Positions 22,936 through 35,701 of a stretch of DNA of 64,000 nucleotides are shown here, piece by piece. Within the stretch, counting starts at the first letter, position 1. The number at the start of each line of letters is the position of its first letter. The notes below the pieces were generated by a model. That model saw nothing but the letters and a program-made list of their open reading frames with translations, made no database searches and had not been told where the DNA came from. The stretch spans positions 131,209,282 through 131,273,281 of the forward strand of contig CP136062.1 of NCBI GenBank assembly GCA_032622095.1, read 5' to 3'. The stretch is from Siphonodentalium dalli. Its lineage: Eukaryota; Mollusca; Scaphopoda; Gadilida; Siphonodentaliidae. The position numbers and the translations under genes were made by a program.

Positions 22936-24639
22936 ACAGATACCGAATTCACATAAAAAACAATGGTAATCCCTAAATATTGAATGCCGTTGCCATGGAC
23001 ACCAGATGTTCTCCTGGTGACGAACGACCCACAGCCCAGCACCCCTGCAAAATTGTTTCCACATGTTGCAATCTATATATCAGCAAAGTTTCCCGCATTT
23101 AGTCAAGTCTGTCACGATTTTGCCAAATTTAGGTACCAAGCCACTGGCGGGGCTAATATGAATGTGATATACGTCGAGAAAACGGGACAATAGCACAGCT
23201 GCATTGAACCTAATGAATGACTAGCCATATATTGTGGTGATATGCGCGCTGTAACAAATATATGGGCAACTTTATAATGTGTATTACATGTAAAAACAGT
23301 TGAACTATCAACCATTTCGTCATTTTTTACTGTGCTAGTTGTTTATGATAAGGCTAGACGGATACACGCAATGGAAATAATTAAATTATGGTCATTTTAC
23401 GTTAAATGGCGGCCATATTGGAAGCCATTTTGGACACCATATTCAGCCGTTCTTGCGTTAAACAGCACATACATATTCCGATTAAACAACCAATTACACT
23501 AAGTTATAAAATAATTCAAGTTTCACGTATCACAGTAGCGATGGCATGGTAGGTGTAACAATTATATATGGTGGAGTTTAGTGACCATTGGTTGTCATAA
23601 TTAATATTCCATAGCTAGCCATGTCGCCCGCTGCATATTCGCACAATGAGTCCTCCAAAGTTCGTTATAATGAGCATTGTTCTTGTTTTTGGTCCTTGTA
23701 TAGTTCGCTTTGTTTATTGCATATACTTTCTCGCAGCTGCATTTCCTCCAACAGTTCCGACATAGCTTCATTGGCCCACATGATAATATTAGCGGAATTA
23801 TGCGGAGAATTAACGTCGCAAAAATAAAAACCGCATTTGGGGAACTGTCTTAATACGCATGAAATTAATATAAGTGGATAAACATGAATTGAGATCATAT
23901 CAACAAACCGTACTGCATACATGATATGTGAGTGAATGAGCTAGGGATTGCCACTGTCAAACACAATTCTGGACGATCGATCGTGCAATTATATATATTG
24001 TAGAGAATACAATGTAGCAAAACGTAATGAGTAGAGCTCAACCTTGCATGGTGAAACGCAATGGGTTAATTGGTCGAGTCGACTCATTGTGCGGAAACTC
24101 AGAGCGCCACATGGCAAGCTATGGCACAGAAATATGACGAACAATTGTCACCAAACTGCACCATAATAAATTGTCGCACATACAATGCCATCGCTACTGT
24201 GATACTTGTGTCCGCAGCCAATATAAGGAATAAATACGATACAAAGCAGCTGTTGTTTTTTATTATTATTTATTTTCTCTGTGCGCCTCGTCCTGTTTAA
24301 TCATACAACGTTCTGTCATTTTATAAGAATCTAGACAATTCTTCTCTGGTTTGATGGTCTGAATCGACTACATGGTCCGAATACTATATGCAGTTTAATA
24401 TTAATATTAGGAAACTATATACATTTGTCTCCAGCTTACAATTATATAAGCTTCATAACGAATTGTGGGCGGGTTAAAAAAAATCCCTCCGTTTCATGGA
24501 TGATGAAGACAAAATAACCATATAGGACGGCGTTCTGTGCCGCGCAGTCTGAAGAATAACAAGCCTCTGGATAAATTGTATGAGAAATACTGCATTGTTT
24601 GTGTTCAAAATCCTTCTTTATTATAGGATTACAAAGATG
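22936..24639. other. No gene recognised
   Basis: Mixed sequence with short open frames only (for example 22984-23193 and 24070-24300). Nothing was identified on either strand. Confidence 0.35.
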
Positions 24640-24643
24640 TTAA

Positions 24644-25140
24644 AGGCACGTGAGGCCTTAATTGTCGAAAATATTCATATTTGTTCCAAACACCGTAAAC
24701 AGAAAAACATTAAAACGCATACAGTTTCGTTCATATATACCATGATCATCGCGTAAACAGCGTGCATGTTATCATAAATACCTACTATATTTTACCTAAG
24801 CAATAGCCTGATTGGGCTACAGAGGACAGCACAATGCTACTGGCTAATCACACACAAATGGCATAAACGCTCTTTATTAGTTCCATATCAGGAATTCACC
24901 AACAAAGAACGCTCTTTATGTTTACCATCATAATATAAACAAACACCAGGAAAGTAACGTGTTATGCTTAAATTGTTTACATAACAATGGTTAAACATAG
25001 AATAACATACTGTTTATGCGATATTTCTTATTATATACGGACAAAGTCTGTCTACATTTTGATGTTCTTTCTGTTTGTGGGGGTTTTTGACGGGTGGAAA
25101 TATTTTCACAGGATACCCACCGCCAAGGCCAACCGTACCT
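24644..25140. mobile_element. MITE family C, copy 1 (TTAA target duplication)
   Basis: The ends are AGGCACGTGAGGCC and GGCCAACCGTACCT, flanked by TTAA (24640-24643 and 25141-25144). It is 497 bp, non-coding, and nearly identical to 28037-28534. The interior contains two ACGCTCTTTAT motifs. High identity between the copies implies recent activity or local duplication. Confidence 0.88.
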
Positions 25141-25368
25141 TTAATCGACATTTCTCAGAAAATCAACATATTCATTCAGGTATAAGGACATTTTGTATCT
25201 ACATCAGGATGAGAATCCATTAAGATATGCAACTGCTGCACTTTGCATGGAGTACGCTGTTGCGGTATCTACGAAGTAACAATTTTTACAAAGTGTATTA
25301 CAGCTTGGACTGAAGAATCTTGAAGATCAAATCAATACTCTAAACACATTTTATCTGACTGATATTAT

Positions 25369-26310
25369 ATGTACTTGTTTCTTTTAGATATAGTCGGATT
25401 CCTTATGTCGAAAAAAATGATCGCGCATTTTCGGAATGTTAAAAGCGACATGACAACGGTTTCTATACCACCAGTGTATCTATTTTCAGAATCTATCTGT
25501 TTCCAGCTTGATATTTTAGTGGAAACAGGTTTGTGTGAGGCTTTTGTTTGTGTGCCCCTTTATTTCCCCCCGCCCACCTGGTAATAAAAACATGCTATTA
25601 TACGCATAGCAAGTTCGGTAAGTGGCTTTCTTTGTTGCTGAAAATCGAAAAACAGGGAGAGATCTTGCCACAAATTGCATAATTACATATCTTAATGTGG
25701 AATTGTATCATAAAATCATTAGATGAATTGTATTTATGACTGCATTTTCAATTTTATTTCCCAAATATTAAGGCATTGTATATTCTTAAAATCTTCTATA
25801 TCACAGATAGACGAAAATGGACAATCTACAAGGATATCTTGATCATATGCCACAAACAAAACTCCGATACGTCGAGTTTTGGTGAAGATATCGCAGAAAA
25901 GCTAACCCTACCCCCACCCTCGCTGATTTCACAAGTCAGATTCCTTTGGTCGAAAAAAAAAACGGTCGCACAATTTCGGAATGCCAAACACGACATGCGA
26001 ACGGTTTATTTATCAATAGCGTATCTACTTTCAGAGTCTACCTTGTCCAGTTGAAATTTTATTGGAAAAAGTGTTTTGGCCTGTTTTAAGAATGTAAAGA
26101 GCGTTTACTTATTATACAAATATTAATCCTCATAACTAACCTTCTGGTGGACTGTGCGAGTTGAAATTAACAAAAGTATCAAATATGGCAGTCTAATTTC
26201 AGAGTCTATCTGTTTCCAGTCTGACATTTTAGTGGAAACAAATTATTTGGACGGTTTTAAGAATTTAAAGAGCGTTTCCTGGTTATAACAAATATTAACT
26301 AACACGATTA
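25369..26310. repeat. Three diverged copies of a ~140-bp repeat
   Basis: TCGAAAAAAATGATCGC, TTTCGGAATG, CGACATG and ACGGTTT, followed by TCAGA(A/G)TCTA and GGAAACA, occur near 25400-25530. They recur near 25948-26080. The TCAGAGTCTATCTGTTTCCAG part occurs again near 26200-26250. Short open frames across it are not conserved between copies, so it is treated as non-coding. Confidence 0.6.
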
Positions 26311-28032
26311 GCCTTATCATGAATTGTGCGAGTTGAAATTATGCACATATATCAAGCATGACTCTGAAATGTATTTTTGCGATTATTGGTGTCGTCAGAT
26401 AAGTCTCCGCGGGTACAGTACTACAGTTGTGATAAAAATTTAACGTTTAACCCAATAGAGCGTTTGACAATTTACTCAAATGTTCACAGTGATGGAACTT
26501 AACGGCTATCATATATGCATGGCTCTTACATGTACTCTACTGTAACTATATGTGAATTTTCAAAATTAAATTGCAACATAGTCAGGCCACCAGATACAGT
26601 AATTGAAAAAAAAAATGTGGTTCACATCAGTCATATACATCACTATCATGTGCTTCAGTGATAATGTCCACTATTCTACAAATGTAATGTTTATCGAGAC
26701 TAAAGTTTCAGGATCTCGTTTTAAATTGATTGATGGTGTTTTGACAAAATTAATGTTTATTGCCAGGACGAAGTACCGCATAATAAGGAGTTTTGTGGTA
26801 ACAAGTATGCAATTCATATTTATGTGTCAGTCACTGTTTGTTAAAAGTGTTGTTCGGTCATGTTGAATTTTTTATATTTTCATGCCAAGCTATGGTGGTT
26901 ATGGATCATTCTGTTTTAGTCTTAAGTTTGGAGAAACTCGACCAACATCAATGTAATAACTACAACAACGCACCTATGCCAATGATATGTTTAGCATACA
27001 TGTGAATAGGGTGGTATTGTTTAAATTTTTAAAACCATATGTGTTGCAAAACGTTGCTGGGCATAAATTAGTTGTTGTTCTATAAATCCTGGTCGGGTTT
27101 ATCCAAATTGGGAGTTGAAATTGTGTTGATCTGATGATAAAGAAGACACTTTCTCCGCACACTCAACACATCCCCCGAGATACATGTTTCACATACTAAA
27201 TTAACATCTTAGTAAACATAACAAATCACTCCCTCAAATCCTTTGCCACAAGAACAAAAATAAATTGTCAGTATAAATAGGCAAGACATCTCTGGACACT
27301 TTCTAAGAGATAATTTATTTATAAGAAGACATATATGTGCATTATGTGCTTGGTCTTATATATAGTACAACACTTTAAGATGCAAGTGTCACAGTGCGTG
27401 GACAAAGATTAAAAGACTTGCATAATTATGAATCAGGATTAATGGGGTATAATAATGACACGTGTTGTCAATTTCACTATGTCTGCTACAAAATTAAAAG
27501 TAATAAATTATATATTTATGTGCTTGTGTGAGAACTGTGGGTCCTGACAAAAACATTGACTTTGTTGTATTATGATATGGTGATACGGTTTACTATAATT
27601 CTCTCATTTTGCGACAAGTATACGTGCCTTTACTTGACGGACGATAGTCGATATTGTGCATTGCACAGCATTGTTTATATTGTGAGGAGAGGGTTCAATA
27701 TATCTTAGGCTGGCATGATAATGGTGCGATAAGATCGCGAAGAGACAGGAATTCATGCATTGTGGTTTCGTGAAAACCACTTATTGATACTAGCAAAGTG
27801 TCGAAGAACATAGTTGAATGGACCATTGAAGGGACCAGTCAATCATCCTTCATAATGTACCATGACTCCATCTGTTGTGAACAAACCATCGACTTAGGCT
27901 TAATGGATCGTTCTCCACAAGAATATACTTGGGCTTTGAACCATGACGTCCCATGGCGATCAACATTCTGGGCCGTGGTATTTTCCCGTAAATTAAATAG
28001 TGTCTATATATAGTCGGATGATATTGGTTATG
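26311..28032. other. No gene recognised
   Basis: AT-rich, with short unconvincing open frames (26603-26866 plus, 26974-27162 minus, 27798-28013 plus). Confidence 0.35.
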
Positions 28033-28036
28033 TTAA

Positions 28037-28534
28037 AGGCACGTGAGGCCTTAATTGTCAAAAATATTCATATTTGTTCCAAACACCGTAAACAGAAAAA
28101 CATTAAAACGCATACAGTTTCGTTCATATATACCATGACCATCGCGTAAACAGCATGTTATCATAAATACCTACTATATTTTACCTAAGCAAGAGCCTGA
28201 TTGGGTTACATAGGCCAGCACAATGCTACTGGCTAATCACACACAAATGGCATAAACGCTCTTTATTAGTTCCATATAAGGAATTCACCAACAAAGAACG
28301 CTCTTTATGCTTACCACCATAATATAAACAAACACCAGAAAAGTAACTTGTTTTGCTTTTGTTTACATAACAATGGTTAAACATATGAGAATAACATACT
28401 GTTTATGCGATATTTCTTATTTATATACGGACAAATTAAAGTCTGTCTACATTTTGATGTTCTTTCTGTTTGTGGCGGTTTTTGACGGGTGGAAATTTTT
28501 CACAGGATACCCACCGCCAAGGCCAACCGTACCT
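28037..28534. mobile_element. MITE family C, copy 2 (TTAA target duplication)
   Basis: Same ends and interior as 24644-25140 with few differences, and its own TTAA duplication (28033-28036 and 28535-28538). Flanking sequences differ between the two copies, so these are separate insertions rather than LTRs of one element. Confidence 0.88.
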
Positions 28535-28538
28535 TTAA

Positions 28539-29789
28539 AATGGTGACACAGATATGAAACTGTCCAGGTTTGTGCCCCATGGGCCATTGATCATTATAAG
28601 ATCGAGAAACTTAGCCTAGGCAACTACCGGGAATTGACTGGAAATTGCAATTATAGCTTATAGCGTCAACGCCAGTGTTTGTGTTTCCGATGCAGTTAAT
28701 ACCCAAATGTGAAATTTGAGATATGCCTGACCATCAGAGTGAACCAAATGTCTTATTTAAGGTTAGCAACGGTTGCTAATCAGATACCACAATGGTGTAC
28801 TAATCATTCACTGGTATTTTTGCCTTAATTTAGTCAGTTTCTATATAATCACATGGTGCTGTTTTTGTTCATAGTTGGGCACATGTATGTCTAAAACAGT
28901 GCAGGCATGTTCTGCATAGGCCACTGATCAGTATAAAACGGGGAGACTTTGCCACCTGATAGCTCATTAGTAACGGTTACGAAGCACCTACTCGGACTTT
29001 GCAAGAAAATGCAATTATAGTTTATATCTATTTTACTCATTAAGCTCTACTTTAATGGAAATTCGAATTTACGTGATTGTCACAGCTATACATGAAACTT
29101 GAAGATTAATTGTGGCTAGACTATTGATGGCGAATGTTGGATTTCAGTCGCTGTACTGAAGTTCGCCAAATGTAACTGGCGAAGGAAGTGTGAAACCAAA
29201 GCCTATACTGCTATAATAAAGATATCAGTTGCACCGAATTGTCCATTTGTCAATAGCACAAATCCTGCGAAAACACAGAATCTCCCAGCGTATGTGGGAC
29301 AGACTCTGATGACAACGATGGAGTTAATGACTTTTTTGTTTAAACATATTTTTATTGTAATATAATATAACAAGAGGGATCGATTTTGGAGTTAATGACT
29401 ATAAACAACTAACATATATAACTGTGTACTTGTGACACTACATCCCGTTATAATCAACGATGTGACTTCAAAACTAGTCAGTGGACAACAAGACAGACAA
29501 GTATCAAATAAAACAATAATTTAATATGTAATCACATGGTGAAACTTCAGTCTTGTTCAGTCTTGTTGGGAATATTTTCGTTTGACTCAACAGACTGCAT
29601 AATTATCGAAATTACCAAAACCATTCAACACTTACTTTTGACAATTACTATATCTTGATGCATAACTATATCATATATTGCATCTATTAAATCACGGATA
29701 GATACAGTGGGTCAAACACAAGTGTTAATCTTCATATATAGTTGCACACGGTCGAATTAGTGATATTACAATCACCGTTTGAGCATAAC
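28539..29789. other. No gene recognised
   Basis: Unassigned AT-rich sequence with no coding or repeat signal beyond single-copy low-complexity tracts. Confidence 0.35.
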
Positions 29790-30125
29790 ACGAAATTCTC
29801 CATAGGGTTCAGTGTTAAATTTTGATCGCAACTGTAGCCAGCAAGAATCATTTGATCACATCCAATCTTTTTCAAAACTACGTCTGTGTTTCATACTTAG
29901 TATTTTTTTTTTAGGAATATCAGTACGATATATCATCATACGCAAAATGGCGCCATTTATCCATAATACTAGAATCTCCATATAGGGCTCGGTGTTAAAT
30001 TTTGATCGCAACTGTAGCCTGCAAGAAATTTTTTCAAAAATACATGTAAGGGTCATAGCTAGTAGTTTTGAGTACTTTCAAATCGCACCGATCACCATAC
30101 GCCAGATGGCACTATCTATCGTTTT
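29790..30125. repeat. Tandem duplication of ~180 bp
   Basis: TAAATTTTGATCGCAACTGT followed by AGCC(A/T)GCAAGAA occurs at about 29815 and 29996. Each copy is followed by CATA(C/G)(T/C)TAGTA-like sequence and ATACGC(A/C)A(A/G)ATGGC(G/A)C. Diverged, non-coding. Confidence 0.65.
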
Positions 30126-30310
30126 CTGTAAATACGAAACGCCCTCTAAATTATGTTGACTCAGATTTATAGATATATTTTGCAGATTTAGGCCGACCCG
30201 CCAAAATCCAAGAATGGAAACAAGTCAATCCTAAAAACACACCTACTAGGCATACATAATCCGTTTTCAGATGGCTTTTAACAAACCAATGCAAAATGAC
30301 ATAAGGCATC

Positions 30311-30468
30311 TACAGCAGCATAGAACCACCACCTCCTCTTTTGTTACTAACTTGATTAAACAAGTTACTAACTTGTTTAATCAAGTTAGCTAACTTGATT
30401 AAACAAGTTAGTAACTTATTTAATCAAGTTAGTAACAAAAGAGGAGGTGGCGGTTCTACGCTGCCGTA
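30311..30468. mobile_element. Small palindromic transposon with ~22-bp palindrome units
   Basis: The 158-bp element is almost entirely self-complementary. Its ends are TACAGCAGCATAGAACC (left) and the complement of TACGGCAGCGTAGAACC (right). Inside are four ~21-22-bp units containing TTGATTAAACAA or TTGTTTAATCAA, each a near-palindrome. End sequence and unit period resemble the 3.75-kb element at 59176-62926. No clear target duplication is seen. Confidence 0.75.
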
Positions 30469-30594
30469 GGTTCCGAACAAAAATAATTGTGCTAGTGGTA
30501 TTCATATAATGTCTGGAATAGGAAACGGAATAACGCGCGACTGTCCGAAAAGGGTATTCCGTTATCCTAACATGAAACTATAGTTAAAGCCTAA

Positions 30595-31026
30595 AGGTAC
30601 TCAATCCGATGCAATGGTCCCCATATCAACAACAACAACATTTTTTGAAATGCACTTCAGTTATCGATTAATTGCCCAAAAATAATGCTAACCACACTCA
30701 ACTATAGTATAAAATTTGTCCAAAACCTGCTTTTTATCAACATTTTGTTCATGAAATTTTGCCGGTTTATCAAATGTCTGACACAAAAAAGCCACTTAAT
30801 TTTAGAGTTATCCATCTTCATCCGCAATTTGGTCCGAGGCAGTCTTCTCGTCGACTGTTTACTGAGCCACATACAATTATCGGCGGTGAAAAATAATAGA
30901 TTTCAAACATGGATATCTGATCACTCTGAACTTTGATGGGTGGGTTCATAGAATCGAATCGAATATTTTTTACCCCAGAAGCCAAGGAAATAGTAATTTG
31001 CGAGCGTTAATTCGGATTTTACATCT
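30595..31026. mobile_element. MITE family A, copy 2
   Basis: The left end AGGTACTCAATCCG is preceded by CTAA (a degraded TTAA); the right side is followed by TTAA (31027-31030). The right arm (AAATAATAGATTTCAAA, CTCTGAACTTTGATGGGTGG, GAAGCCAAGGAAATAGTAAT) matches copies 1, 3 and 4. The left arm is degraded. Non-coding. Confidence 0.7.
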
Positions 31027-31346
31027 TTAAAAACTTCACGAACTGCCTTCTCTTCGTTTTAATCATCAAAATTAAGTACATGCATGTAGTACCATAAACG
31101 TTTCAAAGGTCTATGTTTTCTTCCATGGTTTTCACGTGCAATGTCCGCTGATTAAAAAAATGGAACTGGCAAAATTAATCAAAACGAATTTACCGAAAAA
31201 TCTAAGAAACAAAACACATATTTTCAGCGATATGTTATCGACAAATTTGTTCCGAAATAAGCCGAGTACATATGTTTTTAGTTATACCTCTTATACCAAA
31301 TTATGCATATATAATTTTGTAGTTCGAACAAGCCATGTCCGTTTAA

Positions 31347-32137
31347 AGGGGTATATATACAGTACTCAGATGTTGTTGTTGATTTCTATATTCTCTGCTT
31401 CGCGTAGCATAATGTAACCAGATTTCCACTATTTTGACTGTCTGCTGAATACGTAATATGCATGTTATAGATGACAGATAAACCAGAATGTTAAAAATAG
31501 AATGCTCGTAATTGCTCGTAACCCGCGGCCATATTGGATCCACCAGGTCCGGTTCCGTAGTTTTATTTAGCTTTCCATATATGGAATCATGAATAATTTA
31601 AAAGCTCCATATATGGAAATGCTACTCCAAAACTTTGACCTGTAGCACTAAAATCACGGAACCGTAGCTGGATGAATCTATGAAACCACGGAATCGGACC
31701 CGGTGGATTTATAATATAGCCGCGAGTTAGTGGCAGGACGTATTCGGATAATATATCAAATAAATGTTATATTATATTATTTAGGCATATATAAATAGTC
31801 GCAGATACTCATTACTTGTATTGTATATAGTCGGTGCATGGGCGGCTTGAGTTCCCGCCCCGTATCAACATATTTTTTATACGATGTTTGCAACGCGTTG
31901 CCCAGTCAACTATCCGTCAATTACTTTGATTACGTCCTGTGCGTGGACATTTGTAACTCAGTTTATGGCTAAAGTAAACTTATATTAAATTATTAAATTT
32001 GATTGTAAGATAACCTGTTAACCTGAACGTCTATAGAGAATATTTCTTCGACTCAAATTAATCATTGTTCTATATATTTTCGATATTAGATCGTTCTTAT
32101 TATCGGGAATTTAATGAAATTAGCGTACAGTATCCCT
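31347..32137. mobile_element. MITE family B, copy 2, with a nested foldback
   Basis: The ends AGGGGTATATATACAGTACT and GCGTACAGTATCCCT are flanked by TTAA (31343-31346 and 32138-32141). The interior follows copy B1 but is about 200 bp longer. An inserted inverted repeat (GGATCCACCAGGTCCGGTTC near 31535 against ATCGGACCCGGTGGATTT near 31690) explains the difference. Confidence 0.75.
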
Positions 32138-32157
32138 TTAAGGCGTTCTTGAATACC

Positions 32158-32233
32158 AAATTTACACCACGGGTGGGATTGTTAGATTTACCAGCGAGTG
32201 TGGTAAATCACCAATCCCACGAGTGGTAAATTC
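32158..32233. repeat. Short palindrome
   Basis: AAATTTACACCACGGGTGGGATTG pairs imperfectly with the inverted copy ending in CAATCCCACGAGTGGTAAATT. Total ~76 bp with a GCGAGT centre. Probably a miniature foldback. Confidence 0.65.
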
Positions 32234-33394
32234 ATAAAAAAAAACTTTAAAAAAACTTAGTGTGTATTTCATTTATATCATGATCCTGCCGATACGAATA
32301 ATATTAGAAAGTTAGAACTTAAAACGTGGAAGAAATGTGTCAACACTTCAACCCTCTGTGGATCCCGCACCAACTCAGTACATTAGTACTGTTACCCGGC
32401 GAAGGGATATGAAATATGAAATATGAGGGAATTGTGAATGTGTATAAAAAGAATTTTGAAATTTATAATATGTTTTTTTTTGTCACATAATATCACAGAT
32501 GTCACATAATATCACAGCTTTATGGAAGTATAGCTAATGTTTTGTTTATATTAAAGTGTCACAACTTGAAACTATATTTTGCCATGGAATTATTAATACC
32601 GGTGTTACTGTAACGCGACAGTGTATACACCCTATATATAATGTTGGTATATCAATTTCCCGTTCACAAAGCTTGGGAATCGTTTATACCCATAGTGTGC
32701 CTTTATACCTATAGTATGCATTTAACAACTTTTTTTTCACAATGACCGTTAATACTATAGTAGAGTACGTGATCGTGATATAAATACCCACCCGTAATTA
32801 GTTCCCTATAGGAAATGTTCAGAAAATAAGATCAACAAACGGCACGTTTGTTGAACTCATTATCTAAACATTTTCTACCCATATATATATATTCATATGT
32901 CTGTCGTCTGCTTATATTTCTTGGAATAATAGACCATTCCAATGTATACTTTTATTAACGCTCTCGGTGTATACTGTCCTAGAGATTCTAGATAGCTATG
33001 TTTCGCTGGGCGTTTTATTTATAGATAATGTGTTTTTCCGGTTGTGATAATTCACAGTAGGTCCCTATTTGCGGAGTACCTATTTGCAGAGGTTCCCGAA
33101 TTCGCGGAAGTCCCATAAAATGGTCGAAATATGTTGATTTTAATGAAGGAAATGGTGCGTATATGTCAATTGATACGTATTTTAAACAAATAACGACACG
33201 ACCATCATAATAGTGGTTTGTTCTATCAATCATATCATCATCATCATCATCATACGGAACAAGTCTTGCGACTTTTCGTCCCAATAACATTATTTGCAAT
33301 GCTTGTTTACAAATATATGTATCTTCATTCGATATTTACTTGTGAGTCACTTTAACATATTACTTGTCGTCGAACTCGTATTTCATATAATAGA
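32234..33394. other. No gene recognised
   Basis: Contains a (CAT)n-like run near 33226-33252 and unassigned AT-rich sequence. Confidence 0.35.
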
Positions 33395-35145
33395 AGAATC
33401 AGTCTATGTATATTTTGAATTGATCGAGTGTTGGAACCTCAACAGCGAAGTCTGGCAGAGAGTTCCAGCTATTATACCACCCTCTGCGTGAGGAAATATT
33501 TTCCTATGGCCTTGTTAACAATGGGCATCTGTAGCTTTTTATTATGTCCTCTTGTTCTTCCTGATGAATCTCTTTATAATAGGTCACAGGCATTGATATT
33601 GTAATGACCATTCAACAGTTTATATACCTCGATTAGATCTCCTCTAAATATTCCATATTTTAAAGACATCAGATCAGGGGGTGGTCAGGAAAAAAAATTC
33701 GGACACTAGGCGCTTTTGATTTTTTCCGCCCTCTGGGTACCCACCACCCCCTAATTTGTATTTTTTCCGATTCTGGGATAGGGACCCACCCCCTTCAAAC
33801 TGCTTCAAATGACTATTTTACTTAGTTGTCCTGATCTTATCCGATCTATGTTCCATACCATGATTATAGAAGTATTTCTACTTTTGATTTATCAATAAGG
33901 CTGTAAAGTTTCAAGCAATTCTCCAATAAATGTGGGCTACAGGTTGTGCTGATGGATTCAAATTTGAATTCCAAGATGGCTGCTTTAAAAAAAAAAAAAA
34001 CTTCGGGAAAAAAAGGAGGCTCCCATTTTGAGGTCACCCCGAATATCCATATGAAGTTTGGTGACGATTGGATGAGAAATGTGACCTTAAGATGTGCTAA
34101 AGGATTTAGTCATACAAACAGTAAAATCCAAGATGGCCGCTGGCAGCCATGTTTTTTTTTACAGAATTCGTGAAAAAATTCTACGCACCATTGAGAGGTC
34201 ACACCGAGGATTCATATGCAGTTTTTGTGATGACTGGTTGAGGGATAAGCTCTGTATGGTGTGCTAAAGGGTTTAGTGGTGCAAAGAGTAAAATCCAAGA
34301 TGGCTGCCGGTGGCCGTGTGTTTCATCGAAAACCGTTCCAACTTTCAGAGCTCCAATCCTAGACCCATGCACTGAACAACGTTGAAATCGGTTAAAGTTT
34401 GTTTTAACACCTTTATGTTTTTTTTTTATGGTTCTTTGAATAGTCTATTTTTATTTGTAGAGTTTACATTTATTTGAAGAATCTATTATTTTGTTATTTT
34501 TTCATTTGTATCAGGTTGAATAAATGATTTTGAATAGAACTATTTAAACATGAGCCTTTCCGTGTCAATGTGCATTGATAGATCTTTGATGAAAACATTT
34601 AGCAAACTGACCCTTTTTATTACCCATTGGTGTCATCCCTCATTATTAACTAATAATGAACTCAAACCCCCTACCAAGAGTTAAGTGCATACCTATTACA
34701 TAATAGAAGCATTCTTAAAACATTTTGTCGCATTATTTTGAAGAAAAATGACTAGATGAAAAAAATTACGGAGCCAGGAAAAATTGTGTTAACCGGGCTG
34801 CTGAACCACCCACCCACCCCCGCTTAGTGTTCGGAAAAAAAATGCAGACCCCCCTTCCTTCATCAGATTGAGTCTTATCATTTGTTCTCGGTAGCATAGA
34901 GTTTTGATTTGACGAACTTCTAGTTTCGATGCTTTTCTTTGTATTTCTCTAACACAATGCTTTGATATGTGTGATGTGGGCAGAGTTACAGTATTCGATG
35001 ATAGGTCTGACCATGCTTATGTAGAGCGATTAGAAAGTGTCGATGTCCAACTTCGTGAAAGTTCTGTTGACTGTGCCGATGATTTGATAAGCTTTGTTTT
35101 AGGATATTGTAGGAAGACTAATCTGGCCGTGTCAAATTGAGCTAT
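33395..35145 (-). pseudogene. Decayed CR1-like LINE C-terminus, split by a DNA transposon
   Basis: On the minus strand, 35145 down to 34869 reads as a post-RT region (QIIGTVNRTFTKLDIDTF, stop, SLYISMVRPIIEYCNSAHIT). From 33674 down to 33395 it continues (LKYGIFRGDLIEVYKLLNGH, SGRTRGHNKKLQMPIVNKAI, GKYFLTQRVV, LPDFAVEVPTLDQFK). This is the usual C-terminal order of CR1/Jockey-group reverse transcriptases. Several stops and frameshifts show it is long dead. The break at 33674/34869 is filled by a 1.2-kb element with an 8-bp target duplication. The remnant may extend a few hundred bases past 35145, where similarity fades. Confidence 0.8.
33675..34860. mobile_element. hAT-like non-autonomous DNA transposon
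   Basis: Flanked by an exact 8-bp direct repeat, CATCAGAT (33667-33674 and 34861-34868). The left end begins CAGGGGGTGGTCAGG, as hAT elements often do. The subterminal TTCGGACACTAGGCGC (left) and the inverted TTCCGAACACTAAGCGG (right) pair. The outermost right bases (CCCCCCTTCCTT) are not a perfect mirror and may have slipped. The interior (about 33945-34330) carries two tandem ~165-bp units with AAAATCCAAGATGGC and GAAGTTTGGTGACGA-type phrases that also occur near 41.5 and 44.7 kb. No transposase is encoded. Confidence 0.78.
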
Positions 35146-35701
35146 AGCGATGGGATATCTCGCATGACAACACAATTCGGGTTTTCGTGGGGTGTGTATT
35201 CGCTGGATGTCTTATAGTTGCAGTATGTAACTATTATGATCGCGTTAATTGCTTTCGATGTTTAGGTATGAACAATGGCTGGGCCATGCACTCTTGATCG
35301 GGAACACAATGCCTCCGATTTTTGATCCGCATTTAGAAGCTTTCTGGTGTGGTGATTGAGAAACCTGCAGTAATAAGCCGTAGTTTTTTTTTATAATTTG
35401 AAGGATTAGTCGTTTTAACGGAATTCTGAGGCGGTGCATTCATGTAACCAATATATTTTATATTATAATTTATATTTATGGCTAATAATATGATCTTGAG
35501 GGCGTTACCATTTCTGATTATGGTTTTCTTGTAACTGATTGGGGGGAGTTAAGCACTCACTCACTGGAAGATCTACCTATATACTTAGCAGCGGAAGTAG
35601 CTCTCTCACTGTGCTAAATGTAGATATCTAAGTTAGACCACGCCGACGAACACAAAGTGCCACGCCAACGCCATTATCGATGGGATATCACCTTTTAGAA
35701 G
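35146..35701. other. Unassigned; possibly further LINE remnant
   Basis: No clear protein similarity. It may continue the decayed LINE on the minus strand, but no motif supports this. Confidence 0.3.

Noticed and set aside
24644-28534. Two ~500-bp direct repeats resembling LTRs around 2.9 kb
   Set aside because: Each repeat has its own TTAA duplication and inverted AGG...CCT ends, not TG...CA. There is no gag-pol coding, primer-binding site or polypurine tract between them.
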